Positions 28,445 to 38,500 of a stretch of 64,000 nt of DNA are shown piece by piece (the stretch's first letter is position 1; each line of letters opens with the position of its first letter). Origin of the DNA: Streptomyces sp. NRRL B-1347 (GTDB lineage Bacteria > Actinomycetota > Actinomycetes > Streptomycetales > Streptomycetaceae); contig NZ_JOJM01000015.1 of assembly GCF_000720325.1 (NCBI RefSeq), positions 71,433 to 135,432 on the forward strand, in the 5' to 3' direction. Both the position numbers and the translations under genes were made by a program. The notes beneath the pieces are model-generated. The model had not been told where the DNA came from. It saw only the letters and a program-made list of their open reading frames with translations, and searched no databases.

Positions 28445-29437
28445 TCAGTCCCACGAGCCTTGCGCGGCGGGCAGGGCCGCCAGGTCCGTCAAGTCCCGTG
28501 GGGAGAGGCGGATCCCCGCCGCCCCGGCGTTCTCGCGTGCCCAGCGGTCCCGTTTGGCGCCGGGGATCGGGACCACCTGGGTGCCCTGTGCGAGGACCCA
28601 TGCCAGGGCCACCTGCGCGGGGGTCGCGCCGTGCCGGGCCGCGACCCGGCGCAGGCCCACCACCAGGGGCTGGTTGGCGGCCATCATCTCGGCGGTGAAG
28701 CGCGGGTGCCGGGCGCGCAGGTCGTCCGGCTCGAAGCCCTGTCCCGGCGTCAGCGTGCCCGTGAGGAAGCCGTTGCCCAGCGGCATCGCGGCCAGCAGGC
28801 CGATGCCCCGCGCCGCGCACCACGGGAGCAGCGCGTCGAGGGCCTCGGGCGACCACACCGAGAGCTCGGCCTCCACCGCCGTCACGGGGAAGACCTGCTG
28901 GACCCGTTCGAGCTGGCGGATCGTGGTGTCGTGCATCCCGCCGCCGGACCGCCGCCGCGCCCGCGCTCCGACCGCGCACAGGCCGAGCGCCCGCACCTTC
29001 CCGGCCGTGACCAGGTCGGCCATCGCGCCCCAGGTCTCCTCGATCGGCACCTCGGGGTCGGCGCGGTGCAGCTGGTAGAGGTCGATGATGTCGGTCTGGA
29101 GCCGCCGCAGCGACGCGTCGCACGCGCGCTTCACATAGCCGGGGCGGCCGTTGGCGACGACGTGCTGATCCCCCACGAGCAGCCCGCACTTCGTCGACAC
29201 GAAGGCCTCGGCGCGCCGCTCCTTGAGCACCCTGCCGACGAGCAGTTCGTTGGTGAACGGGCCGTACATGTCCGCCGTGTCGAGGAGCGTCGTGCCCTGG
29301 TCGAGCGCCGCGTGCACGGTCTGCATCGAGGCGTCACCGCGCTGTCGCGAGCCGGAGTACGCCCAGCTCATCGGCATACAGCCGAGTCCGACGGCGCCCA
29401 CCCCGAGCGCCCCGGCGCCGATCGTCCTGCGCTCCAC
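28445..29437 (-). CDS. Aldo/keto reductase
   Basis: A 330-residue TIM-barrel NADPH-dependent reductase. The catalytic tetrad is visible: D53 and Y58 (LLDTADMYGP), K83 (VSTKCG) and H124 (LYQLHRADP). The C-terminal cofactor segment VVPIPGAKRDRW is typical of the AKR group that contains Tas/YajO-like proteins. GTG 29437 lies nine bases after GGGAGGG and fixes the start; upstream open frame has no homology. A short insertion ARARRRSGGGMHD (about 160-172) is unusual. It is divergent from the 2-hydroxyacid dehydrogenase. The natural substrate is unknown. Confidence 0.9.
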   Translation of the reverse strand: MERRTIGAGALGVGAVGLGCMPMSWAYSGSRQRGDASMQTVHAALDQGTTLLDTADMYGPFTNELLVGRVLKERRAEAFVSTKCGLLVGDQHVVANGRPGYVKRACDASLRRLQTDIIDLYQLHRADPEVPIEETWGAMADLVTAGKVRALGLCAVGARARRRSGGGMHDTTIRQLERVQQVFPVTAVEAELSVWSPEALDALLPWCAARGIGLLAAMPLGNGFLTGTLTPGQGFEPDDLRARHPRFTAEMMAANQPLVVGLRRVAARHGATPAQVALAWVLAQGTQVVPIPGAKRDRWARENAGAAGIRLSPRDLTDLAALPAAQGSWD

Positions 29438-29563
29438 CTGGTCGAACCCTCCCGCTGTCCCGCGATCCCTCGACTGTCCGTGATCTTTCGTCCGGGCGGC
29501 ACCAAACGTAACCTCTGCGTCCCGGCACGCGGCGTGCACCCTGTTCGCATTAGCCTCCTGACC

Positions 29564-30514
29564 ATGACAACTGACGTATGGCTGCCGTTCGAAGAGACCG
29601 ACGTCGAGGGTCTGCCCGCCGCGTCCGACGCCGGTCTGACGTACCGCTGCTGGGACGGCGGTCCTGACTACCCCGCCGATCCGGCCGACTGCGCGTTCTA
29701 CGTGGTGCCGTACATGAAGAGCACCGACGTGGTGGTGCCCCCGATGACCGCCATGACGTCCCTGCGGGTCGTGCAGACGCTGACGGCGGGCATCGACGCC
29801 CTGGAGCCGGGTCTGAAGTTCCTGCGGCCCGGTGTCCAGCTGTGCAACGCGCGCGGCGTGCACGAGGCCAGCACCGCCGAGCTCGCGCTGACCCTGATCC
29901 TCGCCTCCTTGCGGGGCGTTCCGCGGTTCGTGGAGGGGCAGCGGGTGCAGGAGTGGCGCTCGGGCTTCTATCCGGCCCTCGCCGACAAGTCCGTGCTCAT
30001 CGTGGGGTACGGATCGATCGGCTCCGCGATCGAGGACCGGCTCGCGCCCTTTGAGTGCGCGCGGGTGGCGCGCGTCGCGCGCACCGAGCGCACCACGGCG
30101 CGCGGTCCGGTGCACTCGCTCGACGAATTGCCCCGACTGCTTCCCGAAGCGGACGTGGTGGTGCTGTCCACGCCCCTCACGGAGGCCACCCGGGGTCTGG
30201 TGGACGCCGATTTCCTGGCACGCATGAAGGACGGCGCGCTGCTCGTGAACGTGGCCCGCGGCCCGGTGGTCGACACCAAGGCGCTGGTCCCCGAGCTGGA
30301 GAGCGGCCGCCTCACCGCCGCCCTGGACGTCACGGACCCGGAGCCGCTGCCCGCCGGTCACCCGCTGTGGGGGAGCCCCGGCGTGCTGATCAGCCCGCAC
30401 GTGGGGGGCTCGTCGTCCGCTTTCCCGCCGCGCGCCCGGCGCCTGTTGACCGCCCAGCTGCGGCGGTACGTCACCGGGGAGCCGCTGTCCAACGTCGTTC
30501 TGACGACGTCGTGA
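29564..30514 (+). CDS. D-isomer-specific 2-hydroxyacid dehydrogenase
   Basis: A 316-residue NAD(P)-dependent dehydrogenase. The Rossmann motif is VGYGSIGSA, and the catalytic Arg (NVARGPVVD), Glu (TDPEPLPAG) and His (SPHVGG) are all present. The family reduces or oxidises 2-keto and 2-hydroxy acids such as glyoxylate or hydroxypyruvate; this short form resembles glyoxylate/hydroxypyruvate reductases, but substrate choice is not visible. No good ribosome site precedes ATG 29564; CATTAG about 14 bp upstream could be a -10 of a nearly leaderless message. A small GGGCT-TCGG-AGCCC hairpin follows at 30571-30584. Confidence 0.88.
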   Translation: MTTDVWLPFEETDVEGLPAASDAGLTYRCWDGGPDYPADPADCAFYVVPYMKSTDVVVPPMTAMTSLRVVQTLTAGIDALEPGLKFLRPGVQLCNARGVHEASTAELALTLILASLRGVPRFVEGQRVQEWRSGFYPALADKSVLIVGYGSIGSAIEDRLAPFECARVARVARTERTTARGPVHSLDELPRLLPEADVVVLSTPLTEATRGLVDADFLARMKDGALLVNVARGPVVDTKALVPELESGRLTAALDVTDPEPLPAGHPLWGSPGVLISPHVGGSSSAFPPRARRLLTAQLRRYVTGEPLSNVVLTTS

Positions 30515-31273
30515 CCCCGATGCCCTCGTGAGCCCAAGGGTGTCGTAACCCGTCGCAATCCCAATATTCAGGGCTTCGGAGCCCGGCCCTCCGGCCTGCG
30601 GCGGCTTCACAAGTCGGTCAGGAACGGTCGATATCCGGCGCACCGTGACCGCCTGGAACCGGCGTTGCGCCTTCTGTGCACGCTCCGCACTCACTCGCGT
30701 GCGCCGCGTGTCCATATTGACGGGCGTAGTCACGCAGCGTAGAGCAGACCTGTCCCTGAGTGACGAGGCTGGTGTATCGTCCCGACAGGGGCTGCGCCGT
30801 GCACCGTTCGGCGCCGGGGATCGAGTACCGAGACTGCGAGGGGGGCGACGGGCGATGCACGGCCTATGGGCGAACGATCCGAAGCGGCGGGACCACCGCC
30901 CGCGACTCTCGCGCACACCGGCCCGCAGACGCGGGCACTGCGCCCGGCGGCACCGGCACCCGCACCGCGCCGCACGGCGCCGTCCGCAGCAGTCGGAGGC
31001 CGTCGCATGGCAGCCGTCAGGGCGGACGAGCGACCGCCGCAGCACGGACCCGGCACCCCCCGGCGGCCGGCCGCGGGCCAAGTGTCCCCCCGCTGTCCCG
31101 TCGACGGGACCGGGATGCTATGGGCCGGTGCCGGGTGGGGCCCGTGGTGCGACGAAGGGGCCTCCGCACCCGGGCGCGAGGGAAGGCTTCCCGCGTCCGG
31201 GCGCGACGGACCGCGCGGCGCGCGGACGCGGCGCGCGTGGCCGTGGCACCGGCGTGCGGAGCGGGGTGGCCCG
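30515..31273. other. 759-bp region upstream of the second GGDEF/EAL gene
   Basis: It begins with a small TCGG-loop hairpin (30571-30584), then a good promoter at 30717-30745. Three forward frames are open for long stretches, one of them in frame with the downstream gene from ATG 30866, but third-position G+C is only near 80 percent there, well below neighbouring genes. I treat it as a long leader, with a possible N-terminal extension of the downstream gene. Confidence 0.5.
30717..30745 (+). promoter_or_regulatory. Sigma-HrdB-like promoter
   Basis: TTGACG (30717-30722), a 17-bp spacer and TAGAGC (30740-30745) closely match the vegetative consensus. Transcription would start near 30752, giving a leader of over 500 nt if translation begins at 31274. 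Confidence 0.6.
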
Positions 31274-34200
31274 GTGAGCGGGCAGACGGCCTCCGCGTCC
31301 GTGCTTGACGGCGGGCTCGGCGCCCCCCTGCCCTCGCCGGGCGCGCCCATGGCCCGGCGCCCCGCGCCGAGCGGCGGCACGGGCCTGCTGTCACAGGTCT
31401 TCCTGCTGCTGATCTGCGGCGGCTATGCGACCGGCTCCGCCCTCGGCTGGGGCTCGGACCGGCTCGCGCTCATCATGGGCGACTTCGGTCTCAGCGCCGC
31501 CGCCGCGGCCGCCGCCGTGTCCTGCTTCTTCTACTCCCGCACCCGGCGCAGCCGCTTTCGACCCGCGTGGCTGCTGTTCGCGCTCTCCTCCGCGATGGCG
31601 GCCTGCGGAAACGCGGTGTGGGGATGGCACGAGGTCGTCCTGGGGCAGTCCGTGCCCGAGCGCGGCTTCGCGGACCTGTTCTTCCTGTGCTTCGCGCCGC
31701 CCGCCATCATCGGGCTGCTCGTGCTCGCCAAGCGCCCGGTCACCAAGGCCGGATGGGTGTGCCTCGGGCTCGACGCGTGGCTCATCGGCGGCTCGCTGCT
31801 CACGCTCTCCTGGAGCCTGGCCCTCGCGCACACCGCCCAGTTCGACGGCCCGGGCGTCGCGCACGCCGCGCTGTCGCTCGCGTACCCGCTCCTGGACATC
31901 GCCCTCGTCAGCATGGTCCTGGCCCTGCACTTCAGGCGGTCCTCGGCGAACCGCACCGCCGTGAACACCGCGATCGGGGCCCTCGCGCTGACCGTCATGT
32001 GCGACGCCCTGTTCACCTCGCCGCTGCTGCACGCCAGCTACCGCTCCGGCCAGCTGCTCGACGCCGGCTGGTTCGCCGGTTCCCTGCTCCTCGCGTACGC
32101 CCCGTGGGCGACGCCCCGGCAGGGACGCGCCGACACGGACCCCACGCGCGTGGGCCACCGCCCGTACGACAGGCCGCGCCCCGCGGGCGCGCGCGACGTA
32201 CGAGGAGCCCGCGATGTCCACGACGTGCGGGACGTGCGGGACGTACATCGGGATGTACATGTCGTACGAGATCCACGTGACCTGCGCGATCCGCGTGACG
32301 TACGGGATGTGCGGGACGGACGTGATCTGCGCGACCACGAGCGGGGCGACGACGGACGGTACGCGACGACGCGGCCCATCGCCGGCTCCCTCGCCGCCCT
32401 CACGCCGTACCTGGCCGCGGCCGTCTGCACGCTCGGGATCCTCTACAACGTCCTGAACGGGCGCAGTGTCGACGAGGTCGTGCTCTTCACCGCGGGCACC
32501 GTCGTCCTCGCCCTCGTCGTGCGCCAGGGCATCATGCTGCTCGACAACATCACGCTCACCCAGGAACTGGCCCAGAAGGAGAACCACTTCCGCTCCCTGG
32601 TGCAGGGTTCCAGCGACGTCATCATGATCGCCGCCCCGAGCGGCATCCTGAGGTACGTCAGCCCGGCCGCCGCCGGGGTCTACGGCCGCGAGGCGGACGA
32701 CCTCGTCGGCTCCGAGCTCGCCACGCTCATGCACCCGGAGGACCTCGGCCGCGTGGTCCACGAGGTGCGCCGCTTCCTCGCCGCCAACCCCGTGGAGGAG
32801 CCCACCACGCGGATCGAGTGCCGCTTCAAGTCCGGCAGCGGTGAATGGCTCAATGTGGAGTCCACCGTCAACCGCCACCACGGCGGTCTCATCTTCAACA
32901 GCCGGGACGTCACCGAACGGGTGCGCCTGCAGGCGCAGTTGCAGCACAACGCCGAGCACGATCCGCTCACGGACCTGCCCAACAGGGCACTTTTCACCCG
33001 CCGAGTCGCGCAAGCGCTCGGCGGTCGCAGAGTCACCGACCGGGGCACGGCCGTACTCTTCATCGACCTCGACGGCTTCAAGGCGGTCAACGACACCATC
33101 GGCCACCAGGCGGGCGACGAACTCCTCGTGATGGCCGCCCAGCGCCTCCAGGAGGCCGTCCGCGCGTCGGACACCGCGTCGCGCCTCGGCGGCGACGAGT
33201 TCGCCGCCCTCATCGTCGGCGACGGCACCCGCGACCAGGCCGCGCGCGAGAAGCACATCATGGAGCTCGCCGACCGGCTGCGGCTCAGACTCTCGCAGCC
33301 GTACGACATCGACGGCAACGATGTCCGGGTCGCCGCCTCCATCGGCGTCGCCTTCGCCGAACCGGGCGTCGGCGCGGGCGAGCTGCTGCGCAACGCCGAC
33401 CTCGCGATGTACCGCGCGAAGGCGGCGGGCAAGGGCCGCGTGGAGCTGTACGCACCCCAGATGCAGGCCGACGTCGCCCGCAAGGCCGAGCTCGCCACGC
33501 GGCTGCGCAGCGCCCTGCACGAAGGCGAGTTCACGCTCCTGCACCAGCCCGTCGTGGCCCTCGACAGCGGCCGGATCACCTCGGTCGCGGCCCAGGCGCG
33601 GTGGCGCTCGGCCCAGGGCATCATGTTCACGCCCGGCGAGTTCCTGCGCACCGCGGAGGACGGCGACCGCACCGCCGAGCTGGGCCGCTGGCTGCTCCAG
33701 GAGGCCGTCGAGCAGGCCGCCGAGCGCGCTCTCGCCGGGCACGCGGTGCCCGTCTCCGTGCGGATCGGCGCGCGCCGCCTGGTCGACCGCTCCCTGCCGC
33801 TCGGCTCCCTGGAGACCCTGCTCACCCGGCACGGGCTGCCCTCCGGCGCGCTCGTCATCGAGCTCGCGGACAGCGACCCGCGGGTCTCCCTCGACGAGCT
33901 GGAGCGCCGTCTGACCTCCCTGCGGAGGCTCGGCGTCCGGGTCGCGCTCGACGGCTTCGGCAGCGGCTGCGCGGCGATCACGGCGCTGCGGCGGCTCCCC
34001 GTCGACGTCCTGAAGCTGGACCGCGGGCTCGTCGAGGGCGTCGTGGAGTCCGCGCGCCTGCACAAGATCACGGCCGGTCTCCTGCGCATCGCCACCGACC
34101 TCGGCCTCGACTCCGTCGCCGACGGCGTGGACCACCCCGAGCAGGTCGTGGCGCTGCGCGCGATGGGCTGCACGCACGGGCAGGGCATGGCGTTCTCCGG

Positions 34201-34414
34201 CCCGCTCGACGAGTACCGGCTGCGCCGGGCGCTCACGATGGGGGAGTACCCGGTGCCGCGCGGGCCCGTCGAGCCGGTGTGCGTGGGCGGCCCCGCCGCG
34301 GCACCCCCCAACGCCGCCTTCGGCGGTGCGAGCGCGGCCTACGCGGCCGGGACGGTGGCGGGGACCACCCCGTTCGGCCGCTCACATGCTGAGACGCCCG
34401 TCCCACCTACTTGA
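31274..34414 (+). CDS. Membrane PAS-GGDEF-(degenerate)EAL protein, CdgC-like
   Basis: From GTG 31274 it has 1046 residues: N-terminal hydrophobic helices (about 35-285), an arginine/aspartate repeat linker (307-355), two more helices (about 365-415), a PAS/PAC domain (about 435-560), GGDEF (intact 639-643) and an EAL-like domain (about 735-1000). The EAL part is degenerate: the EAL glutamate position is Ala772 (SVAAQARW) and DDFGTG reads DGFGSG. It should therefore make but not hydrolyse c-di-GMP. Position before ilvB and architecture recall the Streptomyces diguanylate cyclase CdgC; I am not sure enough to use the symbol. The frame is open to ATG 30866. Confidence 0.85.
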   Translation: MSGQTASASVLDGGLGAPLPSPGAPMARRPAPSGGTGLLSQVFLLLICGGYATGSALGWGSDRLALIMGDFGLSAAAAAAAVSCFFYSRTRRSRFRPAWLLFALSSAMAACGNAVWGWHEVVLGQSVPERGFADLFFLCFAPPAIIGLLVLAKRPVTKAGWVCLGLDAWLIGGSLLTLSWSLALAHTAQFDGPGVAHAALSLAYPLLDIALVSMVLALHFRRSSANRTAVNTAIGALALTVMCDALFTSPLLHASYRSGQLLDAGWFAGSLLLAYAPWATPRQGRADTDPTRVGHRPYDRPRPAGARDVRGARDVHDVRDVRDVHRDVHVVRDPRDLRDPRDVRDVRDGRDLRDHERGDDGRYATTRPIAGSLAALTPYLAAAVCTLGILYNVLNGRSVDEVVLFTAGTVVLALVVRQGIMLLDNITLTQELAQKENHFRSLVQGSSDVIMIAAPSGILRYVSPAAAGVYGREADDLVGSELATLMHPEDLGRVVHEVRRFLAANPVEEPTTRIECRFKSGSGEWLNVESTVNRHHGGLIFNSRDVTERVRLQAQLQHNAEHDPLTDLPNRALFTRRVAQALGGRRVTDRGTAVLFIDLDGFKAVNDTIGHQAGDELLVMAAQRLQEAVRASDTASRLGGDEFAALIVGDGTRDQAAREKHIMELADRLRLRLSQPYDIDGNDVRVAASIGVAFAEPGVGAGELLRNADLAMYRAKAAGKGRVELYAPQMQADVARKAELATRLRSALHEGEFTLLHQPVVALDSGRITSVAAQARWRSAQGIMFTPGEFLRTAEDGDRTAELGRWLLQEAVEQAAERALAGHAVPVSVRIGARRLVDRSLPLGSLETLLTRHGLPSGALVIELADSDPRVSLDELERRLTSLRRLGVRVALDGFGSGCAAITALRRLPVDVLKLDRGLVEGVVESARLHKITAGLLRIATDLGLDSVADGVDHPEQVVALRAMGCTHGQGMAFSGPLDEYRLRRALTMGEYPVPRGPVEPVCVGGPAAAPPNAAFGGASAAYAAGTVAGTTPFGRSHAETPVPPT
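32192..32337 (+). repeat. (Arg-Asp-x)n coding repeat in the GGDEF/EAL protein
   Basis: About sixteen RDV/RDL/RDP/RDG tripeptide units, with HDV and HRDV variants, occupy roughly residues 307-355. The DNA is an irregular CGNGAYGTN nonamer-like repeat. It forms a highly charged insert between membrane segments. Confidence 0.8.
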
Positions 34415-34447
34415 CAGTCAGGGCGCGCCGGGGGGAGGGTCAGTGCC

Positions 34448-34489
34448 ATGCGCACCCGAATTCTCGTACTTGGAAAGCGCGTCGGCTGA
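34448..34489 (+). CDS. ilvB leader peptide (attenuation sensor)
   Basis: ATG 34448 opens a 13-codon frame encoding MRTRILVLGKRVG, with an excellent ribosome site (GGGGGAGGG, 34431-34439). The consecutive Ile-Leu-Val-Leu codons are exactly the amino acids made by the downstream pathway. Leader peptides of this kind before ilvB are established in actinobacteria, where ribosome stalling at these codons under branched-chain amino acid starvation prevents terminator formation. The frame ends at TGA 34489, followed by a terminator 57 bp later. This is the best-supported regulatory element in the window. Confidence 0.9.
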   Translation: MRTRILVLGKRVG

Positions 34490-34545
34490 AGCTGGTGAGC
34501 CCGGTCCCGATACCGGAGGAACCCAGCGACCGCACCCGGCGCGCT

Positions 34546-34579
34546 CCCCTCGCTTGCCCCACGGCACGAGGGGTTTTTT
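34546..34579 (+). terminator. ilvB attenuator terminator
   Basis: CCCCTCG (34546-34552) pairs with CGAGGGG (34567-34573) and is followed by six T residues (34574-34579). A classical intrinsic terminator with a T run is rare in Streptomyces, and here it lies between the leader peptide and ilvB, as attenuation requires. Confidence 0.9.
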
Positions 34580-34683
34580 GTTGCACCAGCACTGCCAAAC
34601 CCAGGCAAAAACCCCGCTAAATCCCCGCCGAACGTTTCAAGCGGGACCTCAGCGAATCCCTCAGCTTCGAGAAGAGAATGCCG

Positions 34684-36540
34684 ATGACCGAGCAGGCCAC
34701 CGGGGCCAGCCATCCGCAGCCGCGGCCCCGATCCTCTGGACAGCAGCAGTCCGCGCCCGTCGAGCACGTCACGGGTGCGCAGTCCCTGATCCGTTCGCTC
34801 GAGGAAGTCGGGGCCGACACCGTATTCGGCATTCCCGGAGGCGCGATCCTCCCGGCGTACGACCCGATGATGGACTCCACGCGGGTCCGGCACATCCTCG
34901 TCCGCCACGAGCAGGGCGCGGGTCACGCGGCCACCGGCTACGCCCAGGCCACCGGCAGGGTCGGCGTGTGCATGGCCACCTCGGGCCCCGGCGCCACCAA
35001 CCTGGTCACGCCCATCGCGGACGCCCACATGGACTCCGTCCCGCTGGTCGCGATCACCGGCCAGGTGGCGTCCAAGGCGATCGGCACGGACGCCTTCCAG
35101 GAGGCGGACATCGTCGGCATCACGATGCCGATCACCAAGCACAACTTCCTGGTCACCAAGGCCGAGGACATCCCGCGCACCATCGCGGAGGCCTTCCACA
35201 TCGCCTCCACGGGCCGTCCGGGCCCCGTCCTCGTCGACATCGCCAAGGACGCGCTGCAGGCACGGACCACGTTCTCCTGGCCGCCGCAGCAGGAGCTGCC
35301 CGGCTACCGCCCGGTGACCAAGCCGCACGCCAAGCAGATCCGCGAGGCCGCGAAGCTCATCACCGCCGCGAAGCGCCCCGTCCTGTACGTCGGCGGCGGC
35401 GTCATCAAGTCCGGCGCCACCGCCGAGCTGAAGGTCCTCGCCGAGCTCACCGGCGCGCCCGTCACCACCACCCTGATGGCGCTCGGCTCGTTCCCCGACA
35501 GCCACCCGCTGCACGTGGGCATGCCGGGCATGCACGGGGCGGTCACCGCCGTCACCGCGCTGCAGAAGGCCGACCTGATCGTCGCCCTTGGCGCCCGCTT
35601 CGACGACCGCGTCACCGGCAAGCTGGACAGCTTCGCCCCGTTCGCGAAGATCGTGCACGCCGACATCGACCCGGCCGAGATCGGCAAGAACCGCGCCGCC
35701 GACGTGCCGATCGTCGGCGACGCCCGCGAGGTCATCGCCGACCTCGTCCAGGCCATCCAGGCCGAGCACACCGCGGGCCACACCGGCGACTACACCGCCT
35801 GGTGGGCCGACCTGAACCGCTGGCGCGACACCTACCCGCTCGGCTACGGCCACCCCGACAACGGCCAGCTCGCGCCGCAGCAGGTCATCGAGCGCATCGG
35901 CCAACTGGCTCCCGAGGGAACGATCTTCGCCGCGGGCGTCGGCCAGCACCAGATGTGGGCCGCGCACTTCATCCAGTACGAGCAGCCCGCGACCTGGCTC
36001 AACTCCGGCGGCGCCGGGACGATGGGCTACGCCGTCCCGGCCGCGATGGGCGCCAAGGCCGGCCAGCCGGACCGGACCGTCTGGGCGATCGACGGCGACG
36101 GCTGCTTCCAGATGACCAATCAGGAGCTCACCACCTGCGCCCTGAACAACATCCCGATCAAGGTCGCCATCATCAACAACGGCGCCCTGGGGATGGTCCG
36201 CCAGTGGCAGACGCTGTTCTACAACCAGCGCTACTCCAACACCGTGCTGCACAGCGGCCCGGACGCGGACGGCAAGCAGCCGAGCGCCGGCACCCGCGTC
36301 CCGGACTTCGTCAAGCTGTCCGAGGCGATGGGCTGCTACGCGATCCGCTGTGAGGACCCGGCCGACCTCGACAAGGTCATCGAAGAGGCCAACGCCGTCA
36401 ACGACCGGCCCGTCGTGATCGACTTCATCGTCCACGAGGACGCCCAGGTCTGGCCGATGGTCGCGGCGGGCACCTCGAACGACGAGGTCATGGCCGCCCG
36501 GGGCGTGCGCCCCGACTTCGGCGACGGCGAAGACGACTGA
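34684..36540 (+). CDS. ilvB: Acetolactate synthase large (catalytic) subunit
   Basis: A 618-residue ThDP/FAD enzyme that joins two pyruvates, or pyruvate and 2-oxobutyrate, in the first common step of valine, leucine and isoleucine synthesis. The ThDP-activating Glu lies in [14 protein letters not shown], the ThDP/Mg motif is [12 protein letters not shown] with the later NN, and the FAD and herbicide-site segments ([14 protein letters not shown]-like MALGSFP) are present. ATG 34684 has GAGAAG at nine bases; ATG 34678 is an alternative. It leads an operon with ilvN and ilvC and is controlled by the leader peptide and terminator upstream. Confidence 0.97.
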   Translation: MTEQATGASHPQPRPRSSGQQQSAPVEHVTGAQSLIRSLEEVGADTVFGIPGGAILPAYDPMMDSTRVRHILVRHEQGAGHAATGYAQATGRVGVCMATSGPGATNLVTPIADAHMDSVPLVAITGQVASKAIGTDAFQEADIVGITMPITKHNFLVTKAEDIPRTIAEAFHIASTGRPGPVLVDIAKDALQARTTFSWPPQQELPGYRPVTKPHAKQIREAAKLITAAKRPVLYVGGGVIKSGATAELKVLAELTGAPVTTTLMALGSFPDSHPLHVGMPGMHGAVTAVTALQKADLIVALGARFDDRVTGKLDSFAPFAKIVHADIDPAEIGKNRAADVPIVGDAREVIADLVQAIQAEHTAGHTGDYTAWWADLNRWRDTYPLGYGHPDNGQLAPQQVIERIGQLAPEGTIFAAGVGQHQMWAAHFIQYEQPATWLNSGGAGTMGYAVPAAMGAKAGQPDRTVWAIDGDGCFQMTNQELTTCALNNIPIKVAIINNGALGMVRQWQTLFYNQRYSNTVLHSGPDADGKQPSAGTRVPDFVKLSEAMGCYAIRCEDPADLDKVIEEANAVNDRPVVIDFIVHEDAQVWPMVAAGTSNDEVMAARGVRPDFGDGEDD

Positions 36541-36575
36541 CGGCCCACGGAACACGAGGCAGAGGCACGAGACCC

Positions 36576-38194
<1,619 letters not shown>

Positions 38195-38207
38195 GGCGTA
38201 CTCCGGC

Positions 38208-38234
38208 GGGGCCGGGGCGCATCGCCCCGGCCCC
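38208..38234 (+). terminator. Hairpin terminator after ilvBNC
   Basis: GGGGCCGGGGCG (38208-38219) and CGCCCCGGCCCC (38223-38234) form a perfect 12-bp stem with a CAT loop, 14 bp beyond the ilvC stop. Confidence 0.85.
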
Positions 38235-38235
38235 C

Positions 38236-38294
38236 CGGGCACGAGGACACGGGGCTCCGCCCCGGACCCCGCTCCTCAAACGCCGGAGGGGCTG
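38236..38294 (+). repeat. Dispersed palindromic repeat, 3' part
   Basis: The GGGGCTCCGCCCC hairpin and CAAACGCCGGAGGGGCTG core (38277-38294) of the dispersed family stand directly behind the ilvC terminator; the leading third of the element is missing or diverged. Confidence 0.75.
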
Positions 38295-38381
38295 GATCTC
38301 GCCTTCCGCGGTTGTCCGCCGTGTCCAGCCACGTCCGGGTGATCCTTCCAGTCAGGCGCATAAGGCCCCCGCAGCCGCCAC

Positions 38382-38387
38382 TACACT
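38382..38387 (+). promoter_or_regulatory. Possible serA -10 element
   Basis: TACACT fits the vegetative -10 consensus, about 114 bp before the serA start. The -35 region at 17-18 bp is not convincing. The 306-bp gap between ilvC and serA otherwise holds the terminator and repeat. Confidence 0.4.
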
Positions 38388-38500
38388 GCAAACCACATTC
38401 GCGTCAGGCCCACAGCGTCGTGCGTCTTCCACGCGGCTAGCCACCTCCACCGCCTGCGGCCGTCGGGACGGCCGTCCGCATTGGACTTGTGAGGACTCAC

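Noticed and set aside
30645..31277. Long forward open frame starting MTAWNRRCAFCARS upstream of the second GGDEF/EAL gene
   Set aside because: Codon bias is poor, no ribosome site precedes it, no family is recognised, and it crosses the mapped-looking promoter at 30717-30745.
34411..34416. TTGACA as the ilvB promoter -35
   Set aside because: The hexamer is perfect but overlaps the upstream stop codon and no TANNNT element follows at 16-19 bp; the promoter position remains open.
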